Origin: Hygrocybe punicea
Lineage: Eukaryota > Basidiomycota > Agaricomycetes > Agaricales > Hygrophoraceae
NCBI GenBank assembly: GCA_963556145.1
Contig: OY744462.1
Location: 7,068,001-7,132,000, forward strand
Direction of reading: 5' to 3'
DNA length: 64,000 nt
Shown: positions 39,970 through 52,576 of the stretch, in pieces
Numbering within the stretch: position 1 is the first letter of the stretch
How the letters are laid out: the number at the start of each line of letters is the position of its first letter
Notes under the pieces: model-generated
What the model was told of the DNA's origin: nothing
The model's input: the letters and a program-made list of their open reading frames with translations, nothing else
Databases searched by the model: none
Translations under genes and position numbers: made by a program

Positions 39970-40571
39970 AGGGATGACTGTACCTCGCAGATGAAAACAT
40001 GTACTCATTGCCGCCCAGATACTGTCGGTGGGGAATGCAAAAGAGGGAAAGCGCCCATAGTACACGTTGACATTGGATAAAGTAGCTGCTTCAGGAAGTC
40101 GTGGTCCTGGTCAACGGCAGCCCACATTCAAGTTAGCGGTGCAGATGGCGTTTGACTTGGATGCTAAAACATTATTCCTGTTTGCGGGACATTGTGATTC
40201 ACTGGGACAGTCCGAGAGCTGCAGTCTTCGCATTTTAGAAGGCTCTGAAGTTGTTCAGTTTTATTTAGTACAAGCAGAATCGTAGCTTGAAGAACCGGAA
40301 GTCAATCACAGTGTATGGACTTGCTCACTGGTGTCGACTTGTACTTGTCGACAGCTCGTGTCTACGGCTCGGCAATAGTTTTCCTGATGAGTAGCATATA
40401 TTTCCCAAATCCAGGTTCGAGTCTGCAAGCTGGAAGTCGAGTCAGGCACCCCTGGTCGGCTTTATTCGGGTTGAAATAGATCGAGGAGTCAAGTCACTCC
40501 TAAAGGTTTCTCCTTGTCCACCCCACCCACACCGTTACCTTCTGTCGGCTGGGGTTGTGCTCGCGGTCACC
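39970..40571. other. divergent intergenic region between NLR and ILV2
   Basis: About 600 bp separate the two divergent start codons and should hold both promoters. A 72-codon open frame at 40,067-40,285 has no recognisable features and is not called. A pyrimidine-rich CCACCCCACCCACACC tract lies about 50 bp upstream of the ILV2 ATG. Confidence 0.6.
40439..40491. promoter_or_regulatory. two GAGTCA words (Gcn4-type core) upstream of ILV2
   Basis: GAGTCA (TGACTC on the other strand) occurs at 40,439-40,444 and 40,486-40,491, about 130 and 85 bp before the ILV2 start. TGACTC is the core of the site bound by Gcn4/CpcA bZIP regulators of amino-acid synthesis. Both are six-base matches only, so chance occurrence is possible. 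Confidence 0.3.
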
Positions 40572-42895
40572 ATGTCGTTCTCTACTTCAACGCTGCGTGT
40601 TCGACCAACTCCACAATCGGTCGCTACCATTTCGTTCACTCGTGTGGCCTCAACAAATTCGAGCACATCGATGGCCGAGGCAAAGTCCCGCGTTAGGGAG
40701 CGTGCCCGGAATCTAAGCCGTTCCACCGTTCGAAATGCTGTCGTTGCACCAGCCATGTTTGTGTTTTAAGTTTCTCTTTGGCCTCTCTCTCTCTTACTAC
40801 ACCTTTCGCGAATGCAGACGACCCGTGACGGCCCCAGGCTTTCCACAAGTTTCCTCATCAAAGAATAATGTTCTTTTCCCAACCCCACTGCATGGTCCTG
40901 GTCCGGTACCTAGTGCACCTCTGGACAACTCATTTGTCGGTATGTCAGGTGGCCAAATCTTCCACGAGATGATGCTCCGTCACGGTGTTAAGCACATCTT
41001 CGGTTACCCGGGGGGCGCAATCCTTCCTGTATTTGATGCCATCTACAATTCTCCACACTTTGACTTTGTCCTTCCTCGCCACGAACAGGGTGCTGGGCAT
41101 ATGGCTGAGGGGTATGCTCGGATATCCGGAAAGCCCGGAGTCGTCCTCGTTACCTCTGGGCCAGGGGCCACCAACGTTATGACGCCTCTGCAAGACGCTC
41201 TTAGTGATGGAATCCCTCTCATCGTCTTCACCGGACAGGTCGCTACTTCTGCCATTGGTTCCGACGCCTTCCAGGAGGCAGACATCCTCGGCATATCACG
41301 AAGCTGCACGAAATGGAACGTCATGGTAAAAGATATAGTAGAACTCCCTCGGCGTATCAACGAAGCCTTTAAAATTGCCTGCTCTGGCCGTCCAGGCCCC
41401 GTTCTCGTCGACCTCCCGAAAGACGTGACCGCTGGCATCCTGCGTACACCTCTCCCTTACAAGGCCACTACACCGGGATCTCCCCTCGGTCTTCCGAGCA
41501 ACCCTCTCCTCCCGCTGGAACCACCAACAGACGTTGCACTCATCCGGCAGGCCGCAGCCCTCATCAATCAGTCACAGAAACCCATCATCTACGCCGGAAA
41601 CGGTGTTCTCTCATCACCCCTTGGCCCGAAACTCCTTGCTCAGCTCTCAGAGCAAGGTAATATACCCGTGACAACTACCCTCCAGGGCCTTGGTGCCTTT
41701 GACGAGACGAACGAGAGAAGTTTGCATATGCTTGGCATGCACGGTAGCGCGTATGCCAACCTCGCGATGCAGCAAGCGGATGTTATCATCGCTCTCGGCG
41801 CCCGATTTGACGATCGCGTCACGGGTGTCGTGGACAAGTTTGCACCGGCAGCACGCACGGCAGCACTCCAGGGACGGGGAGGAATCATCCATTTTGAAAT
41901 CATGCCCAAGAACATCAACAAGGTCGTCGATGCTTCGATACCTATCATCGGAGATGTCGTCGAGAACTTGGCGTCGCTGATACCCTTCATTCGCGCCTCA
42001 CCACGAACAGGGTGGTTTGAGGATATCAAAGAATGGAAAGAGAAGTTTCCTTTCACGTATGTGAAGAGCGAGAGTGGCGCGAGAATCAAGCCGCAGGAAG
42101 TGATTGAGGAGTTGGATAGACAGACGGCGCATAGAAAGGAGGATATTATTATTACTACCGGAGTGGGTCAGCATCAGATGTGGGCTGCGCAGCATTATCG
42201 GTGGCGATACCCACGTACAATGGTGACTTCTGGCGGTCTCGGGGTGAGTGCACTGACTCCCTGACGGTGGAAAAAAAAAGTATAATAATCGGACAACTTG
42301 CAGACGATGGGCTTTGGCTTGCCCTCCGCTATTGGAGCGAAGGTAGCGGCACCACACAAAACTGTCGTCGACGTTGACGGCGACGCATCCTTCTGTATGA
42401 CGGCCATGGAACTCGCTACTGCTTCTCAGTACAATATCGGTGTCAAGGCCCTTGTCCTCAACAACGAGTTCCAGGGCATGGTGCTCCAATGGCAAGGTCT
42501 GTGTGGCTTTCCTTCCAGAGATATGCATACCGTGAAATTGATTCGGATATTATCCAAGACTTGTTCTATAATGCTCGCTACTCGCACACACAAATGATTA
42601 ACCCGGACTTCATTCTCCTCGCTCGCTCCATGGGAGTTCATGCCATTCGGTGTAGCAATGTTGATGAACTGCCGGAGAAGATGAAGGAATTCTTGGAGTA
42701 TGATGGGTCGAAGCCGGTGCTGATGGAGTGTTTGGTGACGCGAAATGAGCATGTATTTCCCATGGTTCGCACCGCATCTTTTATGTTTATCTGCCGATTC
42801 TTCAATCATTCACTTCTTCGCCATAGGTCGCCGCTGGGAAAGCTCTTCACGAGTTCATAGTCCATCCTTCTCTGAAACCAAAACAAAAGGCGTAA
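40572..42895 (+). CDS. ILV2: acetolactate synthase catalytic subunit, mitochondrial
   Basis: The enzyme joins two pyruvates (or pyruvate and 2-oxobutyrate) in the first shared step of valine, leucine and isoleucine synthesis, using thiamine diphosphate, Mg2+ and FAD in mitochondria. Five exons (40,572-40,756; 40,818-42,243; 42,304-42,496; 42,559-42,764; 42,827-42,895) give 692 aa in perfect frame. The N-terminus is rich in Ser, Thr and Arg with almost no acidic residues, fitting a mitochondrial presequence. The catalytic Glu lies in PRHEQGAGHMAEGYAR, and the ThDP motif is VDGDASF followed by LNNEFQG. Herbicide-contact residues are mostly standard (FDDRV, MVLQWQ), but the Pro of yeast GQVPTSAIG is Ala here (GQVATSAIG, codon at about 41,241). 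The C-terminus ends FPMVAAGKALHEF then a short basic tail. It appears functional. Confidence 0.97.
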
Positions 42896-43236
42896 CGTGT
42901 CTCCGGACAGACTAACTTATCTAAATGTGGCAGGGATGATGATCAACGACCATGACGGGCGTGTGTACCGTTATTGCTTCATGGGGCAGCATTTCTAACC
43001 ACCCAAAAAGGATGTCGAGTCCTATCTTTGTATACTCAAACTGAAATGTATCCTTTTATGTACAGAATTACTTACTGCCACCGTGACGCGCGGAATATTG
43101 TGCCTGGGTCCTGGGTCCGTTATGTAAGAATCCGATAAAAACTAACGTAAAGACCCTTTACCGATTACGGCAAAGATTCCCACCAAAGGCATATGTTTTT
43201 GACATTATCTGAGTAGTTTTCGCTATACTTAGGACT
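42896..43236. other. intergenic stretch
   Basis: This holds the 3' end of ILV2 and the upstream region of the lectin-like gene. No gene or repeat was seen. Confidence 0.6.
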
Positions 43237-44923
43237 ATGTCCCCCATCTGCAGAATCCTGAATCTTGAGTCCGGGAAGCCCGACGCTCTCCCTTCTGTTA
43301 TGTCCCCCAACCCTCTCGCAGATAGGATGCTCAGAATACTCGATGCAGGATGTCACAGAATTGACACCATCCCCCTCAGGCGACCATCGGTTTCCAGCTT
43401 GGATTCCAACACGGTCGGTCAAGGTGCATACGGAACGTTGCAAAGTGGAATTTATGCAATCAGAAACGTCGCGTACGATCACAGAATCACGCTGTCTACC
43501 AGCGGTAAAGACACTGCGCTGTACGCTGCCCAATATGACGATGACCAAGGCGTCAAAGCAAGTCGACCTTTGTTTTGTCAGAATAAACGCTCAATGAGTT
43601 AATTGTTTTCTATATATTTCAGTGGAAAGTCACTCGACGTAATAACGACACCTATTCCATTGTCAATGAGACATACGAGTTGTCGGCTGCTCCAAATGCC
43701 CTCGTTACCCCATTGAACGACAACGATATTGGTACACCTGTCGTGGGTCGAGAAGCAGCTGCGACGTGGTACATCCGTGAGACAGCTTATACTGGCGACT
43801 ATATGATGTAGGCGTACCTTTCGCTCTTCGTTGCAAACGACTAATCATCGGGGGGATACTTGAAAATAAATCTATCTTAGCATCTATCCGCCATCGTCCT
43901 CGCTGTATTGGACCCTTGGTGATGGGAGTGTGTCAACTTCTGTACGCCATTCCTTCATGCTACTGTTATTCTTTATAGTTCTGACTCTCTTTGTTTGGAA
44001 CAGGTTACTCTGTCAAGCTTGATGAGTGAACCAGACGTGCCCAAAAACCTGTTGTGGAACTTCGAGCCGTTTGGGGCAGACACAATCCCACTGTTTCACT
44101 TCACTTTCCGCCTAAATTGCAGGTAACTTTTCTTTTTTAATATCGCCTCTCGTCTGTGTACGTAGCTAATACAACTGCATCAAGCTACGATGCCGAATCT
44201 CAAACTACAAGTTTCATAGAACAGCCGTTGAAAATCAATTTGTGGGAAGATTTCACCCTTCTTGCATGGGTATTCTGCGAGGATCGAGCACCATGTCCCT
44301 CAATTATATCGTTCGAATCGCCGCAAAGCGGGAAGCCCCTTCTCACACTTTCCCTCCCGCCTGCGTCCGAGAAGAATCTTTTTCACTTTGCGTATATGAC
44401 TGGTATGCAGGACGAGGACCTCGTCGAACTGCATGGAAAAGCGGAACTCCCGTCCTCTGGTACTTGGTTTCACGTCGCACTCGTGTTCAAGACCGGGGGC
44501 GACACAGGCGACACATTCACGACATATATAAACGGAGGGGAGGATGTGCATGTGACTGTCGGAAAGCGTATATTCTCCGCGCAAGATGTAAGGGCCCATT
44601 TCATGACGTTATTAAAGCTCTCATCTGAATGGTCATGTTTTAGATTAATGTTGTCATTGGACTCAGAAAATGTATAATTAAAGCTATGGTGGAGTGGACT
44701 GGTAGTATTGAGAACGTCTACATTTATCAGGCTGCATTAACCGAAGTAAGTCCGTTATTCGGTCAGAATCAAGCTTCTTACCTAAAAAAAATGCTTGCCC
44801 TTCAACTCTTGTGCACATCAGAAGCAGGTTAACGATCATTGGGTAGAAGGCGGTTTACGGACTTCGTGTCTTATCGACGTCCATGTTTCAACAAACACTT
44901 CGGACAAAGTTGAGACTGCATAG
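43237..44923 (+). CDS. beta-trefoil (ricin-B-like) lectin fused to a LamG/concanavalin-like domain
   Basis: Seven exons (43,237-43,551; 43,623-43,807; 43,881-43,941; 44,004-44,122; 44,185-44,587; 44,644-44,745; 44,822-44,923) join in frame to 428 aa. The first half has the beta-trefoil look of mushroom lectins and mycocypins: it begins LQSGIYAIRNVAYDHR and contains WKVTRRNNDTYSIVNE and TWYIRE. The second half starts near SYDAESQTTSFIEQP and resembles a LamG-like jelly roll (DFTLLAWVF, WFHVALVFK, VEWTGSIENVYIYQAAL). Such proteins bind sugars, often cytoplasmically in mushrooms; no signal peptide is evident. About 68 residues precede the trefoil and look unlike a domain, so the true start may lie in another exon. 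The sugar target and role are unknown. Family assignment is by pattern recognition. Confidence 0.65.
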
Positions 44924-45312
44924 TAAATTTGCGGAGGATGGCTCCTGCGCTTTTAGTTTGTCACTCTGGAACCTATTGTAATAACTGGGCTAGAAGGGTG
45001 GTTGGTTTCTGGGGGTGTATGGAAATCGAGATACAAATAAATGATACCACTAGTGTAGACTCCTACCAACAAGTAATCCTAATTCCCAAACACGATCCAT
45101 CGAAGAAACAGCGCTTCAACACCATTGAAATGTACATGTAATTTGTGATATTGAACGAGAAATTGAAGAAATGAAACAGGCTCCGGAGATAATGCAATAT
45201 ACGGGAGACAAATGGTAAGGGGAAGTGCTGATCGATACAACATACACGAGAGCGAGTCCTGGTTTGATACATCTAAAAATAATGGACAACCCCATTAGTG
45301 GAACCTCGTTGC
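44924..45312. other. convergent intergenic stretch
   Basis: The lectin gene (+) and the flippase gene (-) converge here. The stretch is AT-rich with no supported gene. Confidence 0.6.
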
Positions 45313-48300
45313 TTAATCGCTGTTTTTGGCCTTCAGATGTAACGCCCGCCGTAGAGAAAAGCCTTGTGTGAAAGATCCGCCTCTCTTCCTGCCTTCAGAT
45401 GGTACCGCGAGGTTGTGACTGCTTTGGCGGCGTTCCGACAAATTACTCTGCATCCTCCGCATGGCCACCCCATGCTCCTCCGTGGAAAAGCTGAAACCGC
45501 GATGAACAGAGCGGATCCCCGTTGCCATGTCCGTGCGACTACCCAGTTGATGGTCAATAGACGGTCGACCACGATGAGTGGAAGTGTCGCCAATACTGTC
45601 GTTGTGTGAAACGGATGCGCGCGGCAGCCGTCTCAGAGCATGCAGACCACTTTCCAAAGGAATCTCATTAATTTGCTTATGAGGTTCCATCTTTCGGATG
45701 TAGCGCAATTTGTCCAAGTCATCAGGCGCAAATCCGAATTTCCATGCTTTCGCGAGGTATCGCGGTGCCAGGGAAACACAGATAGTGATCGGAAGACACA
45801 ACCAGAAATAGGCCGAACGGAAGAGATAGTGATCGTTTCCGAATACAGGTGTGACAATCCAACCAGGAGAGATAAGGGAGTAGACGGCCTGTTCAACGGT
45901 ATGAGGCATGATGATGATGATGATGATGGGAAAAGTAAGGGTTTAGCTTACAGTGTATCCCCAGACTAGAACAGTTCCAATGAAAACTGCAAAGAAAACC
46001 CAACTAGTCCAGACATTAGTGTTTAGGCCGTTGAATAAATTGGCCACCGTGACAGCCGCTATGACCATGGTCTTGGTCGTAAAGGTTACTCGCGGCGCAA
46101 GGTTAGAAACAAAGCACGCTCACTGTCGAAAATTCAAATTGGCCGACTGGGTAGCCGTCCGAACGAGATGATGGTGTTAGATAGGAATATGCAATCAAAA
46201 AGTATATAATGGCAGACTGAAATGGATCGAATATGAGTGGTCATGGTTGGGATTAAACCATTCACAACGAACCTGGTAGATTCCATCGATCATATATATA
46301 AAGAATAATCGATGGCTAAACCACCTGCCTTCCCTTCCATAACGGTACAGCTCGGGAATGTTCATCAAAACGTCGGCATCTATGGGAAATAAATGTCCGG
46401 GCTATGAAGGATATGGCTGCGACGAATCTTACCAACCAGTCGATCAAAGAGACCGATCCCAATGACAGGAGCGACGGTCCAGATTGAATTCCACAATAGT
46501 AAGTAGGTATATTCCAACACGCTTGTAAGCATCTCAGCTGAAATCGCATAGGTTTCAGAGATCGAAAGACATACAAACTAGAACTCCATGCGTTATAGAT
46601 CTGGAACCACCACAGAACACCAATGCAAACGACATTCTTGTAGAAGAAATTGACGATCCTGGGAAGAACAGCCTGTAAGTCTTCGAAGTGACATGTACGC
46701 AACATGTACGCTAACATGTTTCCATTACGAGCATAAGACCAATGCCCGTGCACGAGCAGTAGTCGTTTGAGGAACCGGAACTAAATAACGTCATTATAAG
46801 CTTAGCTACAACCGCAATCGAAATCGAAATTGACACACCTGGGCAATAGCATAGTCGGATGAATTAACAGCTTGAAGCCCTTCCTCTCCAGCAATCCCTA
46901 CCCCAACATCAGCAGCCTGGATTAACGAACGTCATCATCTATAATACGGCATTCCCCAAGTGAGTCAAAGCAGACCTGAATCATGCTAACGTCGTTGGCA
47001 CCGTCACCAATAGCTAGAGTCATGGTGCCCAAGCCGTCCTTGACAAGTTTGACGACAAGCGCCTTCTGAAGCGGCGACACTCTACAGCATATCACACCTT
47101 CGCACAACTTTGCTAGATCGAGCAACAATTTTCGGTGTTGGTCATCTCCTAATGCCTAAATATACCGGAAAGCAAAGTCAAACCCTGGTCGCTCCGTTGT
47201 AGCATAAAACGACTAACGTGTCCCAGAGCTGTTCCCTCAATCACGAGCACGAATCCGCCAGGACGATCACCATTGTTGGAGCCTACAATTGATGTGATAC
47301 CAGTATCAGTCCGTTGCAAACGGTAGTCGTCCGGATGCGAGGGGATAGTGTCATCGCCAGCTTCATCGCTTTTCGGGAAGTCACTCTCTGGAAAGAACTT
47401 CTCCATAGCATCGGTCATCTGTTGATAGACAGGTCGGCATTCTACGTTGCCGCTGCGAATCACAATCATGTTTGACTCCCTGCCGATTAAATTCGTACTG
47501 TGCCCGATGGCTAGATCGGACCATAATCAGATAGGAACGTTGATTAGAGCTAAAAAAGAAGTTCTCACCGATTGCCGTCTCGAGCTTATCGCCCGTTGCA
47601 ACCCAGACCTTGATACCGGCCCTTTTGAGATCGGCGATCGTTTCCGGTACCCCATCTTGAAGACGATCCTCGATAGCGGTTGCTCCCAGAAGTCTCAAGT
47701 CCCATTCCAATTCGTCCGAAGCAGCTTCGATGTCGGCCTCCCTATCATCCATCGACACGGTGGCGGCGTGATAGCGCTCACTCCAGGACGTGTACTCCTC
47801 ATCTGAAAAGCATATGTGTAAAATCCATTCAGTCACAGTCATGAATAAACTTACCCGAGATGACTTTATAAGCCAGCGTCAGCGTTCTTAACCCCTCACT
47901 GGCGAATGCCGTCAATTGCCTCCCAGTCGTCTCTTTCAGCTCATCCCCACCCGACTTGAGCCTCTCAAAGATAACGTTGTCTGCACCCTTGGTCAATAAA
48001 AACAACCTCGAATCATTACCGTCCATCTTCCTCAACACGACACTCATTCGCTTCCTTGCACTGGTGAATTCCAATATGTTCAACAATTCATATGTCTCCA
48101 CACTATCCGAGAACGGTGTTTGTAGTTTCAGGGTCTCACGATCCCGTCCAAGGAAGACAAAGCCCATGTCCGCAGCAGCCTGTACCAGAGCAGCTTCGTC
48201 GGGTGACTGCGCCTTGTATTCAATCGAATTGGTCTCCGGGTCGACGATGGTTAAAACACTGTGACAGAGAGATAGGACTGTAAAGAAGCCATTCAGGGAG

Positions 48301-50381
48301 CGTGCAAGATCCACGTGATCGGAGCTATGGTCAGTCTCGACAGAGGACTCGAGGTCTGCTTTCAGGGTCGCATCATGGAAATGCTTTAAAACCCCTTTGG
48401 AGAGTCGTATGCGATCCGTTGTAGGTGCCGGGACCGAGATGTTGTTATGAGCTGTGCTTGAGCCAGCAACTGTGGAAGATTCTGTGCTGGGATGTCGGTC
48501 CCCAGTGGCCGGTTCTGTATTCGGCTGGCTCTGTGGTTCCGGTACACTTTCGCCTTCGGGTGGTTCAGGGTCACCCATGTACAGCTTCCCACCGATAATG
48601 CAGTGTCGGAAAACCATCGAATTCTAAGATGAGGATAGGACGATTCATTCAAAAACCTAGTTATACATCGAGAGCACGCAACGGACCTGAGTCAATGTTC
48701 CAGTTTTATCAGAGAAGATATATTCGACTTGACCGAGATCATCCGACAAGTTCCAACTCCTAGCCAGGGTCGCTTGGTTTGTCTTTTCATACCAAATGTC
48801 TTTGTCGAAATATATAAACGCGGCTTGCATTGTCCTGACAAACTCAATAGATATATACAGCGAGATTGGGACGATGTTCTGGAATCTAGGGAGCGGTGGG
48901 TATTATCAGAGCAAGGAACGTATCGAGACAAAGTAGAGGAAGCTCACGTGATGAGAGCAAAGCCCCAAGTGACCAACCCGTTGATCGACGGATTATCGTG
49001 CTTGAGGTTATCACCATAGAGCCATGGGGCACCTCTAGGGTAATCCTGGTGCTCAAGATATGAATCCACGATAGCACAAGCCACAGCCATGGCAGCTAGA
49101 ATAAATAGATTGAAAAAGCTGAATATCGAATGAGATCAGTTCTCGGAAGACAGTAAAACAGGGGACCCGTACACTTGTGGATTCGTCTGTCGCTCGACTT
49201 TACTTCGTTTACTTGGTGTACCTCCCGAGTTCAAAACGATCTTGGTGTCTGCACCGGTGAAGAGAACGATGCCGATTACCCAGCCTGTATTTCGCAGGAC
49301 AGTACCCCTTAATAACGTCATCTGGAGATCGACTGGGTATTTGTCGTTGTTCCTCACAACCGCAGCGTTGAGCTTGTACATGTTGACATCTGGAGAGTCA
49401 CATTCGATATGAAAGGCATTATGTTTGCTGGCGCACTCCGCTGCGGTACGCAAACGGGTAAGCGCCGGCACGGCGTTACGAGACTTGAGGTTCGTTTCGC
49501 CATCCAAATTCTTGGTCTCGACATATGCAACATTGCCCTCCTCCGAGGTAGAGCAGATGAGGATATCGGCTGGGAATAATTCATTGTCCATGATTTTGAC
49601 GAAATCACCCACTCGCACATCTTCCCAGAAAGTCTTTTTCCAATGAGGGTTACTGTATCCACCTTCGTCGTGGGACCGATCGTGCGATTCCGCCTCACGA
49701 TCATATTCGACGTCCGGATCGTGTGTGGAGGTATCAGCGGTAGCTCCACGCTCAAGCATAGGGATGCTGCGTTTGGCGGCCCTCCTGATCAAGTTACGGC
49801 CTTTGAGGGTTTCGGGCAAAGCCCCCAGAACGGTGTTGCTCTTCTTACTCATGAAGTTTGCATTAACCCAGCCCTCCCCCGAGAGAATGCGGACTCGAGA
49901 ATAGTTGACGCGCCGGTCAGACTGATGACGTTTGATATCCTCGTAGCCATCCTTCACTGCAGAGATACTCAACACAATGAGCAGCGGGAGGATCACGAGA
50001 CCTGGCGAGATTGTTGAGAATTTAGGGAAGAACTGCAAAATTGCAATGCCAAGGAAGAAACTAAGAGACCGGAAGGGGTTAACGAAAGTGTAAAGGCGTA
50101 AAGGATATTCACACGCACATATTGGCCACACGCCGAAACTGCTCGAGCAAATTTCGGGGCAAGAACGTGAATACGGTGTATTTAGAAGTAATGACCCTGT
50201 TGGTAACGTAGACGTATTCCTTCTTTGGCTTCCCCTTTCGATTAAAGTATTCAGGTGGAAGATCTTCGGAGACGCAGACGGTACGAGGAGGCCCGGGTTC
50301 GCGATGGGTTGAAAACAGGGACTCCACGTTGAACGCGGCGACTTTATCATACCAGGCTACAAAACCAGTTCGAGGATGCAT
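45313..50381 (-). CDS. P4-type phospholipid-transporting ATPase (flippase), Dnf-like
   Basis: P4-ATPases move phospholipids to the cytosolic leaflet of plasma and Golgi/endosomal membranes, usually with a Cdc50-family partner. The ATG at 50,381 is the first in frame. The N-terminus ([21 protein letters not shown]) is typical. In order follow the actuator motif DGETNLK (about 49,490), the phosphorylation motif DKTGTLT (about 48,695), the nucleotide-binding KGADN region (about 47,980), the hinge [10 protein letters not shown] (about 47,580) and [11 protein letters not shown] (about 46,980-47,020). Several membrane segments come next, then a Ser/Arg-rich cytosolic tail ending at 45,313. Many short introns interrupt it, and all diagnostic motifs are present, so it looks functional. 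The long insert before the actuator and GWVNANF fit the Dnf1/Dnf2 group better than Drs2 or Neo1, but I am not certain of subclass. Confidence 0.93.
45908..45928. repeat. (ATG)7 microsatellite in flippase intron
   Basis: Seven ATG triplets in a row lie at the edge of an intron of the flippase gene, just upstream (gene sense) of the exon that reads HTVEQAV. The tract is a useful length-polymorphic marker. Confidence 0.8.
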
Positions 50382-50965
50382 CGTGGCGGTCGTGGTGGTC
50401 GTCACTGAGAGAGAGTCGCAGTGGGGATTAAGCAGCCATCGTTCATCCGCGCAAGCGATTTGGGCACGTCAGTGAAAGCGATGCCGTGTCTGACGCATGA
50501 GCATTAGTCACTTTCCGTGTGTATGACACACCGCAACAAACAACCATCTCCGCTGCGATTGCCAGGCACCGTCACGGTATATCGCGGTATATCGCAGTAT
50601 AGGCGTAACGTACTTTGGCTTGCCTGGCCATCTGCTCCCTGTTCCGCGTCCCTTGAACCCTACAATTGGATCGACTTCATTTCAATAACTCAGATAACCG
50701 ACTCATACGCAATCACGTGATGCGTTTTTCTTATGTACCAAGGCAAATATCGCATTGAATCCAGTCCAGAATGTATAGTAGAGTAGAAAACGAGTGTGGG
50801 TCAAGGCAGGGCCCAAGAAAACTGTCAGAGAACAGATTCGATAAGAAACGAGGCTGGGAGGGGTATCCTTTTTTTTCTGGCTGTGCAATACATTCCTGTC
50901 AAGAGTGGTAACAGGAAGGGCAACAAACAAAACATACGCTCTGCGAGGAGATCGGTGACAACACT
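50382..50965. other. intergenic stretch with 10-bp CGGTATATCG repeat
   Basis: This lies upstream of the flippase and downstream of the septin. It contains two perfect CGGTATATCG copies (50,575-50,594) plus a partial third (CAGTAT). Otherwise nothing was seen. Confidence 0.6.
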
Positions 50966-52329
50966 TTAACTGGTGGTTTGTGCTGGAGGGCGTTGATTGA
51001 CTCCCTCTTTGAGCGCAAGCAATTGTTTTGAACGGAAAGCCTCATAGTGAATTTGTGCCGTCGTCTCGATCAAGTCTTGCAAGTGGGTCCTTTCAAACCA
51101 AAGATTGCATCAGTCAAAGCAAATTATTCAGAGGAAAGTGCGCCGACCTCGTGAGGAAATTTCTCAGGTGCATGAACTCGCAGTGGTTCTCGTTCTCGAC
51201 ATTGACGACGCCCCACCGATTCTTGCGGCCCCGAACAGACTTGCCATCAATAATCACATTGCTCTCCGAGCCGACCACAGCGAAAGGAATAATGCTCTAC
51301 GGTTACCAAATGTATCAGAAGGGACGGTTGGCGCATCAGAAAAGGGGGTCACATACCCTAATCGTCTCATTCAGCTGAACTTCTTCGTCGTCACTCTCGT
51401 CTGTGTCGAAGGGATACAGGCGGATGTTGTTGTAGACAAGCTCCTCACGGATCTACATATCAACAGAAAGAAAGGTGGGGCGTCAACTTTCTTATCAAAG
51501 CATTCTCCGTGAGCTAACCTTGAGCTTGAACGCGACTCTTTCGTCAAGAGACAAGCTGTCAGATTTGGCGATGACCGGCACGACGTTGACGACCTCGCTG
51601 AGTTTTTTCATGACAATAACGTCGATGGGGCGAAGTGAGTGACCGGTAGGATTGATAAAATACAGGCAACAGTGGATTCGCGTGTCCTGAATGTAACGAT
51701 CACGCATTGCCGTAAGCTCTTTGCGGAGATACGCGCTGTGCTGGTCCTTAATGTACTTGATAATAGGGTCCCAACTACAATCTCGATGAAGACAAGATTC
51801 AAGAATGACGATAGACAAAACTCACCAGTTCTCATTATTGACCTGATCCCCATATCCAGGCGTGTCGACAATGTTTAACCTCAGTTTGACACCATTTTCA
51901 ACGATGACTAGGTGGTAATCGGTCATTGACCTCTGGTTACAATGCGGGGACAAAAAAAATACCATGAGATACTGCCTGGATCTCAGTGGTCTGCCTAACA
52001 GGCTCGTCAGCCACGAATCGTCCCTTGGAGTCGATCAAGTGTGAGGCAAAAATGGTGTTAATGAGGGTGGATTTTCCGAGCCCAGTTTGTCCTATGGGAA
52101 AGTGGAAACAAACAAACAAGTACTTTAGCACTTTTCCATCAAAGATAAAAGTTATAGAGCAGACAAAGAAAGAGTACACCAAATACAGAAAAAACATGAA
52201 CATGAGCTCACACCACTTACCAACAACAATAACGTTGAACTGGAACCCACGCTTCAAGAGCTTGTGCTCGATCTGCTGGGTAATGGAATCGAAACCAACA
52301 TACGACTCCGCACGGATCTCTTCAGCCAT
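50966..52329 (-). CDS. CDC10: septin, Cdc10 type
   Basis: Septins are GTP-binding proteins that form filaments and rings at septa, clamp-like sites and polar growth zones; Cdc10 is the central subunit of the hetero-octamer. Seven exons (52,329-52,221; 52,091-51,963; 51,907-51,826; 51,774-51,519; 51,452-51,357; 51,296-51,148; 51,089-50,966) give 314 aa in exact frame. The protein starts [19 protein letters not shown], like yeast Cdc10 near its start. It has G1 GQTGLGKS split by an intron, G3 DTPGYGD, G4 AKSD, and the septin element [14 protein letters not shown] followed by [17 protein letters not shown]. It ends without a coiled coil, as Cdc10 does, and its length matches the family. The N-terminal intron of 128 bp is the longest. 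Confidence 0.96.
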
Positions 52330-52576
52330 GGATTACAAAAAGGGTGGACGGGAGGACGAGAGGGACGGTTGGGCGAGCAAAGTTTACCTTGGAACCAAAT
52401 ATATACATACAAACAAATGTGGCTGAGGCGAGATGAGGCCACATGAAAATTACATTCAGAATTTATTTGCAGGAACTTGTCTAATTTATGCCTTGTCATA
52501 TGCCCATCATTTATATCCCAGGTTCGCCTTGGGGATCGCTCTAGTCCCACCGCTCCCACCTACTCAAGTTCGCCGT

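Noticed and set aside
40067..40285. 72-codon open frame between NLR and ILV2.
   Set aside because: No domain, no splice partner, and it lies in the shared promoter region.
40380..40440. tRNA-like B-box word GGTTCGAGTCTG.
   Set aside because: No matching A box, no acceptor stem and no cloverleaf could be folded by eye.
40735..40817. Alternative ILV2 start at 40,735 reading MLSLHQPCLC.
   Set aside because: It reads through a clear 61-bp intron; the 40,572 start with that intron removed gives a proper presequence and exact frame.
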